Assembly (NCBI GenBank): GCA_003230915.1
Contig: QIHI01000129.1
Coordinates: forward strand, 1-35,992
Reading direction: 5' to 3'
From: Kiritimatiellales bacterium
GTDB lineage: Bacteria; Verrucomicrobiota; Kiritimatiellia; Kiritimatiellales; Pontiellaceae
DNA length: 35,992 nucleotides
A program made the position numbers and the translations under genes. The notes under the pieces are model-generated. The model made no database searches. It was not told where the DNA came from and worked only from the letters and a program-made list of their open reading frames with translations. Of this stretch, positions 27,204 through 35,992 are shown one piece after another. The first letter of the stretch is position 1; each line of letters begins with the position of its first letter.

Positions 27204-28247
27204 ATGAGTACAACTGAAAATAGTACGAATCGTGAACGCTTCCTGCGCGCCTGCACCTGTCGGCCCGTCGATCGGCCGCCTATTTGGATGATGCGCCAGG
27301 CCGGGCGTTCATTACCGGAGTATCGCACGCTTAAAGACGGCTACAAATTTACCGAGCTTGTCCAAGATCCGGAACTCGCTGCGGAGATCACCCTCCAGCC
27401 CATCCGTCGCTTTGGCTACGACGCCGCCGTCATCTTTTCCGATATTCTCGTAATTTCCGAGGCCATGGGGCAACCCTACGAACTGCTGGAACAAGGCGGG
27501 GTAAAAGTCGATTTTGCGCTCAACTCCAAGGTGGATGTCGATAAGCTCGATCCGTCGCGTGTACTCGATCACGTTGGCTACACCCCCGAAGCCATCCGTA
27601 TCGTACGCAAGGAACTTGGTGATGAACGCGCGATCATCGGCTTTGCCGGCTCTCCGTGGACGCTCGCCTCTTTCATGGTTGAAGGCGGAAGCTCGCGCGA
27701 TAATTTACGCTCGCGCGCTATGCTTTATGACGAACCGCAACTTTTCTATGCCTTACTCGAAAAAATTACTGAAGCCACGATCATCTATCTCAAGGCACAG
27801 ATCGAGGCGGGTGCCGATGTGATCCAACTCTTCGACAGCCAAGGCGGAACCCTTGGCCCGAATCAATTCTGGGATGTATCTGGCCGCTGGATGCAACAAA
27901 TTATCGAAGCGATTGACGGCGCGGTTCCCACAATTGTCTTTGCCCGCAATGTTCATCATAACTGGACCGAAGTTGTACAGACCGGTGCCCGTGCACTGGG
28001 TATCGATTGGAGTGTTAGCCTCCGGGAGGTTTGTGCCGAAATTCCCGAGACGGTCGCCGTACAAGGCAACCTTGATCCCGCTCTGCTGATTGCCACGCCG
28101 GAGGCCGCCGCCGCTGAAACCCAACGCATTCTTGAACAGATGCGGGGGCGCGATGGCTTTATCTTCAACCTCGGCCACGGCGTTCCGCCCGAGGCTAAAA
28201 TCGAGGCCATACAATCGGTCACGGAAACCGTCCAGAATTTTAAATAA
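27204..28247 (+). CDS. hemE: Uroporphyrinogen decarboxylase
   Basis: RPPIWMMRQAGRSLPEYR; FSDILVISEAMGQPYEL; GFAGSPWTLASFMVEGGSS; FNLGHGVPPEAKIEAI. Confidence 0.96.
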   Translation: MSTTENSTNRERFLRACTCRPVDRPPIWMMRQAGRSLPEYRTLKDGYKFTELVQDPELAAEITLQPIRRFGYDAAVIFSDILVISEAMGQPYELLEQGGVKVDFALNSKVDVDKLDPSRVLDHVGYTPEAIRIVRKELGDERAIIGFAGSPWTLASFMVEGGSSRDNLRSRAMLYDEPQLFYALLEKITEATIIYLKAQIEAGADVIQLFDSQGGTLGPNQFWDVSGRWMQQIIEAIDGAVPTIVFARNVHHNWTEVVQTGARALGIDWSVSLREVCAEIPETVAVQGNLDPALLIATPEAAAAETQRILEQMRGRDGFIFNLGHGVPPEAKIEAIQSVTETVQNFK

Positions 28248-28402
28248 ATACCATCACCGGCGAGTCTCAACTCGCAGATGATTTCACGTAGACGAGTGGT
28301 GATCTGTCGTTCCTCCAGAATGGCTTCGCGCCAGCCTCGTTGCGGTGGAGCGGTCTATGTTTGGGATGTCCATTCCCATCGATTTAGGGTTTAAATAGTG
28401 TC

Positions 28403-29728
28403 ATGCAAAAGATAGCAATTATCGGGGCGGGAATTACGGGATTGACGGCGGCGTTTGAATTAAAATGCCAGGGGGTGGATTGTACCGTCTACGAAGCTTC
28501 GGATCGAGTGGGCGGTGTGATCCGTACGATTCAAAAAGATGGGTTTTTGGTGGAGTGCGGTCCTAACTCTATTTTAGATACGCATCCAAATATCGGGAAA
28601 TTAATGACCTGTCTCGAACTGGGTTCCGAAAAGCTAGGGTCTAATCCGACGGCTAGCAACCGGTTTATTGTCCGCGATGGCAGCCCGGTGGCCCTGCCCA
28701 CTTCGCCGATGGGACTGCTTCAATCGAAAGCCTTTTCCACCCGCGCGAAGCTCCGGCTCTTGAAGGAACCCTTTGTTCGGTCAACATCCAACGAGCGTGA
28801 AAGCCTCGCCGATTTTGTTGTGCGACGGTTGGGACAGGAATTTCTCGATTATGCCATCAGTCCGTTTGTCGGTGGAATCTATGCAGGGGATCCGGCCGAG
28901 CTCTCCACCGCCCATGCTTTTCCCAAACTCTTTGCGTTAGAACAAAAGCACGGCTCGTTAATCAAGGGGGCGATCAGAGGGGCGCAAGAACGGAAGAAGC
29001 GCACGGAGGTGAGTTCGAAAGAGGCCAAAATATTTACCTTCGACGAGGGGATGGAGGTGCTTCCTAAACAACTGGCCAAAAAGCTGGATGGAGTCATCCG
29101 GCTTGGCACTCGTGTTGAAGGGATTGAGCCTAGCGCTGGGGGCTGGGCCGTGAACGGCGAAGTCTTTTCGGATGTAATTCTGGCTCTTCCAACCCATGCG
29201 ATGTCCCGTCTAAACCTTCCTTTTGATCTAAAATTATTGGATGAAATTTACTATCCACCCGTGGCTAGCCTTTCGCTCGGATTTATGAAAAATCAGTTTG
29301 CACACCCGCTTAATGGATTCGGCATGTTGATCCCCAAGGTTGAAAATCGTTTTGCACTTGGCGCGCTTTTCCCATCGTCGGTCTTCTCGAATCGTGCACC
29401 GGATGGGCAGGTATTGTTGACGGTCTTCATTGGAGGATCGATGGCTCCTGAAAAAGCTTTGATGAACACAGACAAACTACGAGAGAAGGTGTTGGTGGAT
29501 TTAAGGGAGCTGCTCGAACTTTCTGGGTTGCCTATCTTTGAGCGGCTTAGCGTTTATCCCAAGGCTATCCCACAATATGCCGTTGGGTATGAGCGCTTTC
29601 TCAATCACATGAAACAGGTTGAAGTGGAACAGCCCGGCATCCATTTTGCTGGCCACTACCGCGACGGCATCTCCGTTGGAAACTCCATCCTCTCCGGCAT
29701 CGATGTAGCGGAAAGGATTGCACGGTGA
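28403..29728 (+). CDS. hemY: Protoporphyrinogen oxidase (HemY-type flavoprotein)
   Basis: IAIIGAGITGLTAAFELKCQGVDCTVYEASDRVGGVIRT; FVECGPNSI; YAISPFVGGIYAGDPAELS; GNSILSGIDVAERIA. Confidence 0.93.
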   Translation: MQKIAIIGAGITGLTAAFELKCQGVDCTVYEASDRVGGVIRTIQKDGFLVECGPNSILDTHPNIGKLMTCLELGSEKLGSNPTASNRFIVRDGSPVALPTSPMGLLQSKAFSTRAKLRLLKEPFVRSTSNERESLADFVVRRLGQEFLDYAISPFVGGIYAGDPAELSTAHAFPKLFALEQKHGSLIKGAIRGAQERKKRTEVSSKEAKIFTFDEGMEVLPKQLAKKLDGVIRLGTRVEGIEPSAGGWAVNGEVFSDVILALPTHAMSRLNLPFDLKLLDEIYYPPVASLSLGFMKNQFAHPLNGFGMLIPKVENRFALGALFPSSVFSNRAPDGQVLLTVFIGGSMAPEKALMNTDKLREKVLVDLRELLELSGLPIFERLSVYPKAIPQYAVGYERFLNHMKQVEVEQPGIHFAGHYRDGISVGNSILSGIDVAERIAR

Positions 29729-30654
29729 AACGCGGCTTCCTGCTAATGAACACCGGCTCGCCGGAATCAACGGCGGTGCCGGCATTGCGCTCCTACCTCA
29801 AGGAATTTTTGATGGATCCGTACGTGATCGATCTCCCCTGGCTCTTGCGAGCTTTACTCGTTTATGGGTTGATCCTACCGCGTCGCCCGGCGGCTTCGGC
29901 GGAGGCGTATAAACAGATCTGGACGGAGAAAGGTTCGCCGCTTATCCATTATTGTACCGAGCTCGCGAACGGGCTGGGGGTGGAGGTTTGTATGGCCTAT
30001 GGAAACCCGTCGGTTCCCGATGCCATCGAGCGAATGCTGGCCGATGGGGTGGAGGAGGTTTGCCTGCTGCCGATGTTCCCACACTATGCGATGGCCACCA
30101 CCGGTTCATGTATTGCGGGGGTCACGTCGGCTATTAAGGGGCGGGCCTCCCTGCGTGTTGCGCCATCATTTTTTCAAGAACCCACGTTTATTACTCCACT
30201 AGCCGAGGGCTTAGCAGGTGTGAATGAACATGTTTTATTCACGTATCACGGACTGCCTGAACGGCATTTGAAGAAAGATGCCCGGACGGCTGACTATCAA
30301 ATGAACTGTATTGAAACATCTCGGTTGATTGCCGTGGCGGCAGGGCTTTCACCGGAAGGCTACTCCGTTTCTTTTCAATCCCGTCTCGGTCGTGATAAAT
30401 GGCTAGAGCCTTTCACCGAAGAGATGCTTCGGAAACTTCCCGCCGCCGGAAAGAAACAGCTGGTAGTGATCTGCCCCTCGTTCTTTTGCGACTGTCTGGA
30501 AACGCTTGAGGAGATCGAAATTCGTGGGAAGGCCATCTTTATGGAAGCCGGAGGTGAATCGTTCCGCATGATTCCCTGCCTCAATACGTCTCCTTCGGGA
30601 TTTCACTGCCTAAAAACGCTGATGGATCAAGCCGACGCATGGCCTTCTACATAG
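29725..30654 (+). CDS. hemH: Ferrochelatase
   Basis: MKRGFLLMNTGSPESTAVPALRSYLKEFLMDPYVIDLP; FTYHGLPERHLKK; SFQSRLGRDKWLEPFTEEML; GTGA start overlap with hemY. Confidence 0.94.
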   Translation: MKRGFLLMNTGSPESTAVPALRSYLKEFLMDPYVIDLPWLLRALLVYGLILPRRPAASAEAYKQIWTEKGSPLIHYCTELANGLGVEVCMAYGNPSVPDAIERMLADGVEEVCLLPMFPHYAMATTGSCIAGVTSAIKGRASLRVAPSFFQEPTFITPLAEGLAGVNEHVLFTYHGLPERHLKKDARTADYQMNCIETSRLIAVAAGLSPEGYSVSFQSRLGRDKWLEPFTEEMLRKLPAAGKKQLVVICPSFFCDCLETLEEIEIRGKAIFMEAGGESFRMIPCLNTSPSGFHCLKTLMDQADAWPST

Positions 30655-30968
30655 CGGTCTGGCTCCAAATACGCCTTGGTATTGGCATTAACAGGAAGAA
30701 CGACGATTGATCGGGGGGCTATTGAGAAAGGTTGTTTTTTTTGAAGTATTCTGATTCCTTCATGAACATCGGCTCCGATGGCTTCACAGCAGCGAACCAG
30801 CTGTAGGGCATCGAGCCTGTGATAACCACTTTCCACTTTCTGGACATATCCGATGGAACAGTCAAGTAGTTGGCAGAGATCACGCATGGTCAGACCAGAT
30901 GATTTTCTGAGCGTTTTTATCCAAAGTATCAGGGCTTCGTAATCTGAGTTGTAGATTGTTTTCTCCAT
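30627..30968 (-). CDS. XRE-family helix-turn-helix regulator
   Basis: IKTLRKSSGLTMRDLCQLLDCSIGYVQKVESGYHRLDALQLVRCCEAIGAD. Confidence 0.82.
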   Translation of the reverse strand: MEKTIYNSDYEALILWIKTLRKSSGLTMRDLCQLLDCSIGYVQKVESGYHRLDALQLVRCCEAIGADVHEGIRILQKKQPFSIAPRSIVVLPVNANTKAYLEPDRYVEGHASA

Positions 30969-30977
30969 AGGTTGGAG

Positions 30978-30998
30978 AAGGTACGAGAAACATACCTT
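30978..30998. promoter_or_regulatory. Candidate operator of the XRE regulator
   Basis: Inverted repeat AAGGTA-cgagaaaca-TACCTT 10 bp upstream of the XRE start; further TACCTT at 31020-31025. Confidence 0.35.
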
Positions 30999-31105
30999 TA
31001 TTCATTAATAGTGAACATTTACCTTGAGCTCTATTGTGCGGTTATGGAAAGACTCCCATTTCTTGATAAAAGGAAGTTAAGACAACGAATAAGAAGGAGA
31101 GGAAG

Positions 31106-32263
31106 ATGAGATTGGGTTTATTGTCGGCCATTATCACGGTCATGTGTTGGACACAGGTGACGATTGCCCTTGATGCGGTGTCGCTTGAAAAGAAGGCTCC
31201 AGAAACGATCACGTCGCTGAATCAAGTGAAAAATATTACACGGGCAACGCAGGCGCAGTTTTGGCAATTGATTCCTCCAGTAAATGATCCGCTTTATATC
31301 CACCCCGACAACACCGCTCGGGCGGTGGATTGGAAAAGTAGAGCGTGGCCTAAATCCATTCTTAAGCAAATGGTTGCGGAGATGGAAACCGTCAACCGCT
31401 CGATGTACCCGATCTATCGCTTAACCGTGGTCGAGACCAGAAGTGGGGAAATGGTCTATTACAATTCATATAACCAAGAAGTATGGCGAACCCCCGCTCC
31501 GCTTGACTATAACCCCCTCCTCTTTGCCTTTGAACTGTATGGTCTTGAGAGTGAGAAGGAGTTAACGGAGCAACAAAAAATCTTTGGGCGAAGTTCAAAT
31601 ATTGGTGTGGAGATTCTTCTTTTACCGACGGTCTTTATCGGTTCTTACGAGGAAGATATTGTCTTGGAATCACAGGCGCAGTTTATGCAAACGATGCCGA
31701 TGGCTCCGATGGCTCCGATGGGCATGATGATGTCGATGGGGTCGGAGCCCGAGTTGCAGATGGATATTGATCGTCTGACCAATGGAACCGTGGAGGTTTT
31801 TGTGGAATGGTTAAGCAGTCTTGATAGTGATTCGCTGGACTTGTTCCATGCAACGGACTTGGTAGTAGCAAACTGGCAGCTGGAAACCAATTTCCCGACG
31901 GCTGGGTCAACGAATTTTTATTTCCAGAATTTGGAAACCAACCAGACTGCTCGCTTTTACGTGACCGGAACCGACTATGATGAAGACAATGATCTTATTA
32001 GTTCAGCACGCGAGCGCTACTTGTACCTGACAAGGGAAGATCTACCCGACACCGACGGCGATGGACTGGACGATGGATGGGAGTTGGAGCATGGGTTTAA
32101 TCCTCTTTCATTACCGGGAGCCGGAGAGGGCAGTGGCGATGCAGATGGCGATGGCCTGACGAACCTTGAGGAGTACATTGCAGGTTCTGATCCTCATCAA
32201 GGGTGGAATGAAGGATTGTCCGGTTCTTTCAACATCGTTTTCTTCCAACCAGACACCATTTGA
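31106..32263 (+). CDS. Secreted protein with Met-rich segment and thrombospondin-3/calcium-type repeats
   Basis: Signal peptide MRLGLLSAIITVMCWTQVTIA; DTDGDGLDDGWELEHGFNPLSL...DADGDGLTNLEEYIAGSDP. Confidence 0.8.
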   Translation: MRLGLLSAIITVMCWTQVTIALDAVSLEKKAPETITSLNQVKNITRATQAQFWQLIPPVNDPLYIHPDNTARAVDWKSRAWPKSILKQMVAEMETVNRSMYPIYRLTVVETRSGEMVYYNSYNQEVWRTPAPLDYNPLLFAFELYGLESEKELTEQQKIFGRSSNIGVEILLLPTVFIGSYEEDIVLESQAQFMQTMPMAPMAPMGMMMSMGSEPELQMDIDRLTNGTVEVFVEWLSSLDSDSLDLFHATDLVVANWQLETNFPTAGSTNFYFQNLETNQTARFYVTGTDYDEDNDLISSARERYLYLTREDLPDTDGDGLDDGWELEHGFNPLSLPGAGEGSGDADGDGLTNLEEYIAGSDPHQGWNEGLSGSFNIVFFQPDTI

Positions 32264-32313
32264 TTTTCATGTTTGGTGGAATTCAAGCTTTATCAGTAGA
32301 CAGAAGGGGCAAC

Positions 32314-35300
32314 ATGAAAAAGTTTCTAATGGTTTTAGGCATCTCGGTCGTTGTATCGCAAACGCAAGCCCGATTGCCCATCGAGGCAGTTCAGCGGGAA
32401 ATACAGATCCGCTATACGCATACTTCGCAAGCCGTGGAGAAGAACGGCGGGCAGATTTTTAAGTCCACGATTCCCAAGAACGTAGCGCACCGTTTGGTTT
32501 GGAAGCAGACTCCGTGTTCAGAGGTTCCCCCGACCTATCCTCCCGATGAATTCTACGGGGAAACCCTGTTACCGGAAGAGAATGTATTCTTGGTTCAGGA
32601 CTTGCAGGATAAACTTGAAGAATCCGAGCTTTGGAAATTCTACATCAGCGTAGATGCCTCCAACAATGTGTCAGCAATAACGAGGCCTTCACTTCTGGAT
32701 ACCGAATGTACGACAGAAAATTATTCGAACCAGTTCGTTGCCGCTCAATCATTCATCGCCTCATTGATGACGATTAAATCGGAGCCGTCTCATGGCTATT
32801 ATGCAGGCTTCTTTAGGCAACAGATGTATAACTCTTCATCCAATAGTCAGTTGTTGCATCAAAACGTCTACTCGAACCAGATGCTATCCGGGGCTTATAC
32901 AAGTTATTACGCTGCATCACCAGGTTCTGGCGGCCCCTTCCCTCCTACTTACTATGGGTATGAGCAGCATCCTGCCGATCTAGGTTTTGTGTGGGATTTC
33001 AGGATGATGACGACCAATGACTGGCTCGATATGTGGCCGTATTATAAGGCCGAAGCTCCGCCATCATCTCTTCCTTTTGACGATCTTTACATATCCCAAA
33101 TGCTGACCATCATCGGGCATAGATTTGCTCAACCTTATTTTGGTGATATTCAGTGGTCAGAAGCCAAGATGTATGTGCAAATTGAGCCTATTGGTAGTGG
33201 AGGGGTTTTTCCTAGCGGCTTCAGTAATGCGGTGTACAGTACGCCCCTTTATTACGAAAATCTTCTGCTTGGATATTGGAGTTCTGATCTTATTACGGAT
33301 TATACCGATACGCCTGTATTCCCCAATCCTGTTGAAGTTTCAGACCACGTCAAAGGCTGGAGCCTGAACTTCAGCAATTCATTTGCCGCTGTCACCATGG
33401 ACTACAAACCGGTGCCTGATCTATCAGGCCGTTCCTGTGCGTCCTGTGCGGATACGCCCGGAGGCGTATCTGCCGCTCTTGGAAGTATCCATCTTTCTAT
33501 CGGACTTGGTTCTTCAACCAACGGGAATGCGGTGGGTGTGCTGGAGCTGTCGGCGAAAGAAGCTGCGTACGGGTTGGCCGATTTGGATCGCTTTACCTTC
33601 ATCCCATTGTCGGACTCGGTGCAAGCCACCTACACGAACGGCAGGTTGGAAACGGTGACAGCCCCTCAGTGTAAAGTAGAGCTATCTGAACTGCCGGGAG
33701 CGAACATTGGTTTCAGGGTCGACTTCTTCTATCGTGAAAATGAAAGTAGCCCCTTCGATTCCACCAGCGGGAAAACAATCATCGTTGTTCAGGATATCCC
33801 GTTCAGTTCTGTGGTTGAGGACTGGGCTGCCGGTATTCCAACCGCTTACACGAATGCTCCGTTCTACTGGGATATATATGTGCATGAGCTGAAAGACGGT
33901 TCTGCATACAAACGCACAACATTTTGGCCGCTCACCCTTACCGATTGGAATATGTATGTCGATAAGGCGGGGCAACAGATTATACACACCTATAAGGAAT
34001 CTACCTCCAGCACAACAAATACAATTACCCGAACCAAATACAATACGGAATATGGGGAAGCGGACCGCACGGTTGAAACCTATCTGGATTATGATTGGGG
34101 TCGAGAGCTTGTCCGTGAGGAATCCGGGCCTATCGGCACCGAGATTTGGACGGCATACTCCTATTCCACCAACGTGCTGGATAATGGATATAGCAGGCAG
34201 AAGCTAGTCACGCGCTCCGACGGAAGTTGGGAACGGTATGAATATAATTCCAGTGGCGACCTGTATAAAACCATCATGCCCTTTGGCGACCAGTTACCCG
34301 ACGTCAACGAGTCGCTATGTCGGGTTCGGACCACCACTACCGTTCAATTAGGAAATGAACAAACGACCACGGATATCGAGAGTATCCAAGGCGTGGAGAT
34401 CAGCCGTTCCTATACCGTTCGTACCACAACCACGACCAAATATATTGAATGCGCCAGCGCAGGTGGCGGCATCAACGATTCCGGCAATCTCATCACAACC
34501 ACGACTTACATTCAGGATATAAGCGACGACAGTCCGTTCACCGGCAAGAAGGTGTCGAGGGTCGAGCATTCGGAGGGAACGCTTACTTTGAAGACCTATC
34601 CCACGGCTGATACCGAAACCACATGGCAGGGAGAACCCAATGGAGCGGGTACAGCCGTTGTGGATGGAACCCGCACGGAACTACTTCGGAACGATTTTGG
34701 CTACGTCACGGAGCGGGAGGTTTACGACATCGCATCGACGCTGAAAATTGAATCCGAGACCGCCATCAACCTCGATGAACTCGGTAAACCCATCGAGTGG
34801 TTGTACCTCGACGGCACGACTCGGGAATCCCTGTCCGGATGTTGCGGCATTGAGCAGGAGACGGCCCGGGATGGCTCGGTTCGATTTTATGAATACGATC
34901 CTGAAGGACGGGCAACCCATACGACCTATGACAATGCCGAAGGCGTATCGATTACGGAGCGTTCCTCGTATGACGCCGGAGGCCGCATCAGGAAGCGGGG
35001 TTATCTGGACGGAGCATCGGATCGGTGGCTGGATTTCTTTGTGTATGATTCCGCTGGGCGTATGACCTTCTCAACCAATGCGATTCAGGGCGTGACTTCG
35101 CATAGTGAAACCACGAACGGTTTGCATCAGCTCAAGAGCACCACCTATCCCGACCTTGGAACCCAGATTGAGGAATACTATGCCGATGGGCAGCTCTATA
35201 AACGGACCGGAACCGCCGTGACGCATATACAGATGGAGTATGGAGTTGAAAGCGGGGAAGGTTATAGCAAGGAAATCCTATTAGGCGACAGCGGGGAAAC

Positions 35301-35992
35301 CACGCTTTGGAGCAAAACCTACACGGACTTTCTTGGGCGGCCATACAAGACCGTCTTTTCCGACAATTCGTATGAACAGTCGTGGTATAACGCAAAGGGA
35401 CAGGTGGAAAAAACCATCGACCGGGATGGGGTTGCATCGCTCTATCTCTACAATGGAAAAGGCGAGCAGGAAGTCGTTGCATTGGATCAAGACGATAATG
35501 GAACCATCGATTATGCCGGAATGGACCGAATCGTAAAGACCGTCACCGATGTGGTGACGGCACACTCGATGAATGTGCGCCGAGCCACCACGCAGGTTTG
35601 GGATGTGGACAACGCTAACGCGCCGCGCACCACCGCAACCCGAGAAACATCGGTTGATGGCTTGCAGTCGTGGAACACGGTGGAAGGGCAGGAAACACAT
35701 ACCATCACCGCCTACATTCCAGCGCAGGGCATGCGAGTCGAGACCACCACCTATCCCGATGCAACGCAGCTGATCACAACCCGTATAAACGGACAGGTAT
35801 CCTCTCAGGAATGGAAGGACAGCACCGGCACCACCACGCGAACCCTTGACCCCGTCTATGGCAATTTGGGTCGAACCGTTCAGCAAATTGATTCGCAGCA
35901 GGGAACCACCGACTTTGGCCATCATGACTCCGGTCAGCTTGCGAGCCGAACCCGCATCAGCCGCACCGACCCCGGCGACACCCTCGTCGAAT
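32314..35992 (+). CDS. RHS/YD-repeat secreted protein, 3'-truncated by window edge
   Basis: Continuous open frame with no stop from ATG 32314 to the last base (my translation); signal peptide MKKFLMVLGISVVVSQTQA; YD-type units FYEYDPEGRATHTTYD, SYDAGGRIRKRGYLDG, VYDSAGRMTFSTNA, TDFLGRPYKTVFSD, WYNAKGQVEKTIDRDG. Absent from supplied ORF track because no stop occurs. Confidence 0.88.
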   Translation, partial: MKKFLMVLGISVVVSQTQARLPIEAVQREIQIRYTHTSQAVEKNGGQIFKSTIPKNVAHRLVWKQTPCSEVPPTYPPDEFYGETLLPEENVFLVQDLQDKLEESELWKFYISVDASNNVSAITRPSLLDTECTTENYSNQFVAAQSFIASLMTIKSEPSHGYYAGFFRQQMYNSSSNSQLLHQNVYSNQMLSGAYTSYYAASPGSGGPFPPTYYGYEQHPADLGFVWDFRMMTTNDWLDMWPYYKAEAPPSSLPFDDLYISQMLTIIGHRFAQPYFGDIQWSEAKMYVQIEPIGSGGVFPSGFSNAVYSTPLYYENLLLGYWSSDLITDYTDTPVFPNPVEVSDHVKGWSLNFSNSFAAVTMDYKPVPDLSGRSCASCADTPGGVSAALGSIHLSIGLGSSTNGNAVGVLELSAKEAAYGLADLDRFTFIPLSDSVQATYTNGRLETVTAPQCKVELSELPGANIGFRVDFFYRENESSPFDSTSGKTIIVVQDIPFSSVVEDWAAGIPTAYTNAPFYWDIYVHELKDGSAYKRTTFWPLTLTDWNMYVDKAGQQIIHTYKESTSSTTNTITRTKYNTEYGEADRTVETYLDYDWGRELVREESGPIGTEIWTAYSYSTNVLDNGYSRQKLVTRSDGSWERYEYNSSGDLYKTIMPFGDQLPDVNESLCRVRTTTTVQLGNEQTTTDIESIQGVEISRSYTVRTTTTTKYIECASAGGGINDSGNLITTTTYIQDISDDSPFTGKKVSRVEHSEGTLTLKTYPTADTETTWQGEPNGAGTAVVDGTRTELLRNDFGYVTEREVYDIASTLKIESETAINLDELGKPIEWLYLDGTTRESLSGCCGIEQETARDGSVRFYEYDPEGRATHTTYDNAEGVSITERSSYDAGGRIRKRGYLDGASDRWLDFFVYDSAGRMTFSTNAIQGVTSHSETTNGLHQLKSTTYPDLGTQIEEYYADGQLYKRTGTAVTHIQMEYGVESGEGYSKEILLGDSGETTLWSKTYTDFLGRPYKTVFSDNSYEQSWYNAKGQVEKTIDRDGVASLYLYNGKGEQEVVALDQDDNGTIDYAGMDRIVKTVTDVVTAHSMNVRRATTQVWDVDNANAPRTTATRETSVDGLQSWNTVEGQETHTITAYIPAQGMRVETTTYPDATQLITTRINGQVSSQEWKDSTGTTTRTLDPVYGNLGRTVQQIDSQQGTTDFGHHDSGQLASRTRISRTDPGDTLVE

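Noticed and set aside
28260-28275. GCGAGT-ctca-ACTCGC hairpin after hemE
   Set aside because: Short stem without T-run; not convincing as a terminator, although it could be a dispersed repeat.
35281-35925. 214-aa minus-strand ORF
   Set aside because: Antisense to the RHS frame, which is continuous and carries YD-type repeats.
1-35992. CRISPR array, prophage or integrase-bearing island at tRNA-Asn
   Set aside because: No regularly spaced direct repeats, phage structural genes or integrase seen; the region after tRNA-Asn has a terminator then an ordinary transporter gene.

Overview
This 36 kb window comes from a bacterial chromosome. Gene content (dapL, hemE/hemY/hemH, IS30-type remnants, RHS and calcium-repeat secreted proteins) looks PVC/Kiritimatiellota-like, but that assignment is inference. 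Left part (1-7.4 kb): surface-glycan genes, with an amber-interrupted SDR, a WbpG/PseA-type N-acetyl sugar amidotransferase, HisH- and HisF-like partners, two hexapeptide acyltransferases, a CBS-nucleotidyltransferase and a surface-carbohydrate protein. Next (7.6-15 kb): an LPS-assembly block with two tandem YrbL-like kinase-fold proteins, a GT4 glycosyltransferase, an MsbA-like ABC exporter, an ELM1-like protein, an LpxL-like acyltransferase and a LptF/G permease. Then a degraded IS30-family transposase, SRP RNA (ffs), dnaX-ybaB-recR, tRNA-Asn, a MATE transporter, an ArsC-like reductase, dapL, an FNR-like reductase, miaB, a small histone-H1-like protein, hemE-hemY-hemH, an XRE regulator and two secreted proteins. 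The last of these is a very large RHS/YD-repeat ORF that runs off the right edge and is missing from the supplied ORF track. The most notable observations are: an A AAA AAG slippery site in dnaX with early stops in both alternative frames; a HisF-like subunit that appears to have lost the cyclase Asp11 while its HisH partner keeps the glutaminase triad; the in-frame TAG in the SDR; the H1-tail/DUF2934-like fusion; a CSGCSGC tail on ArsC; and the truncated RHS locus.
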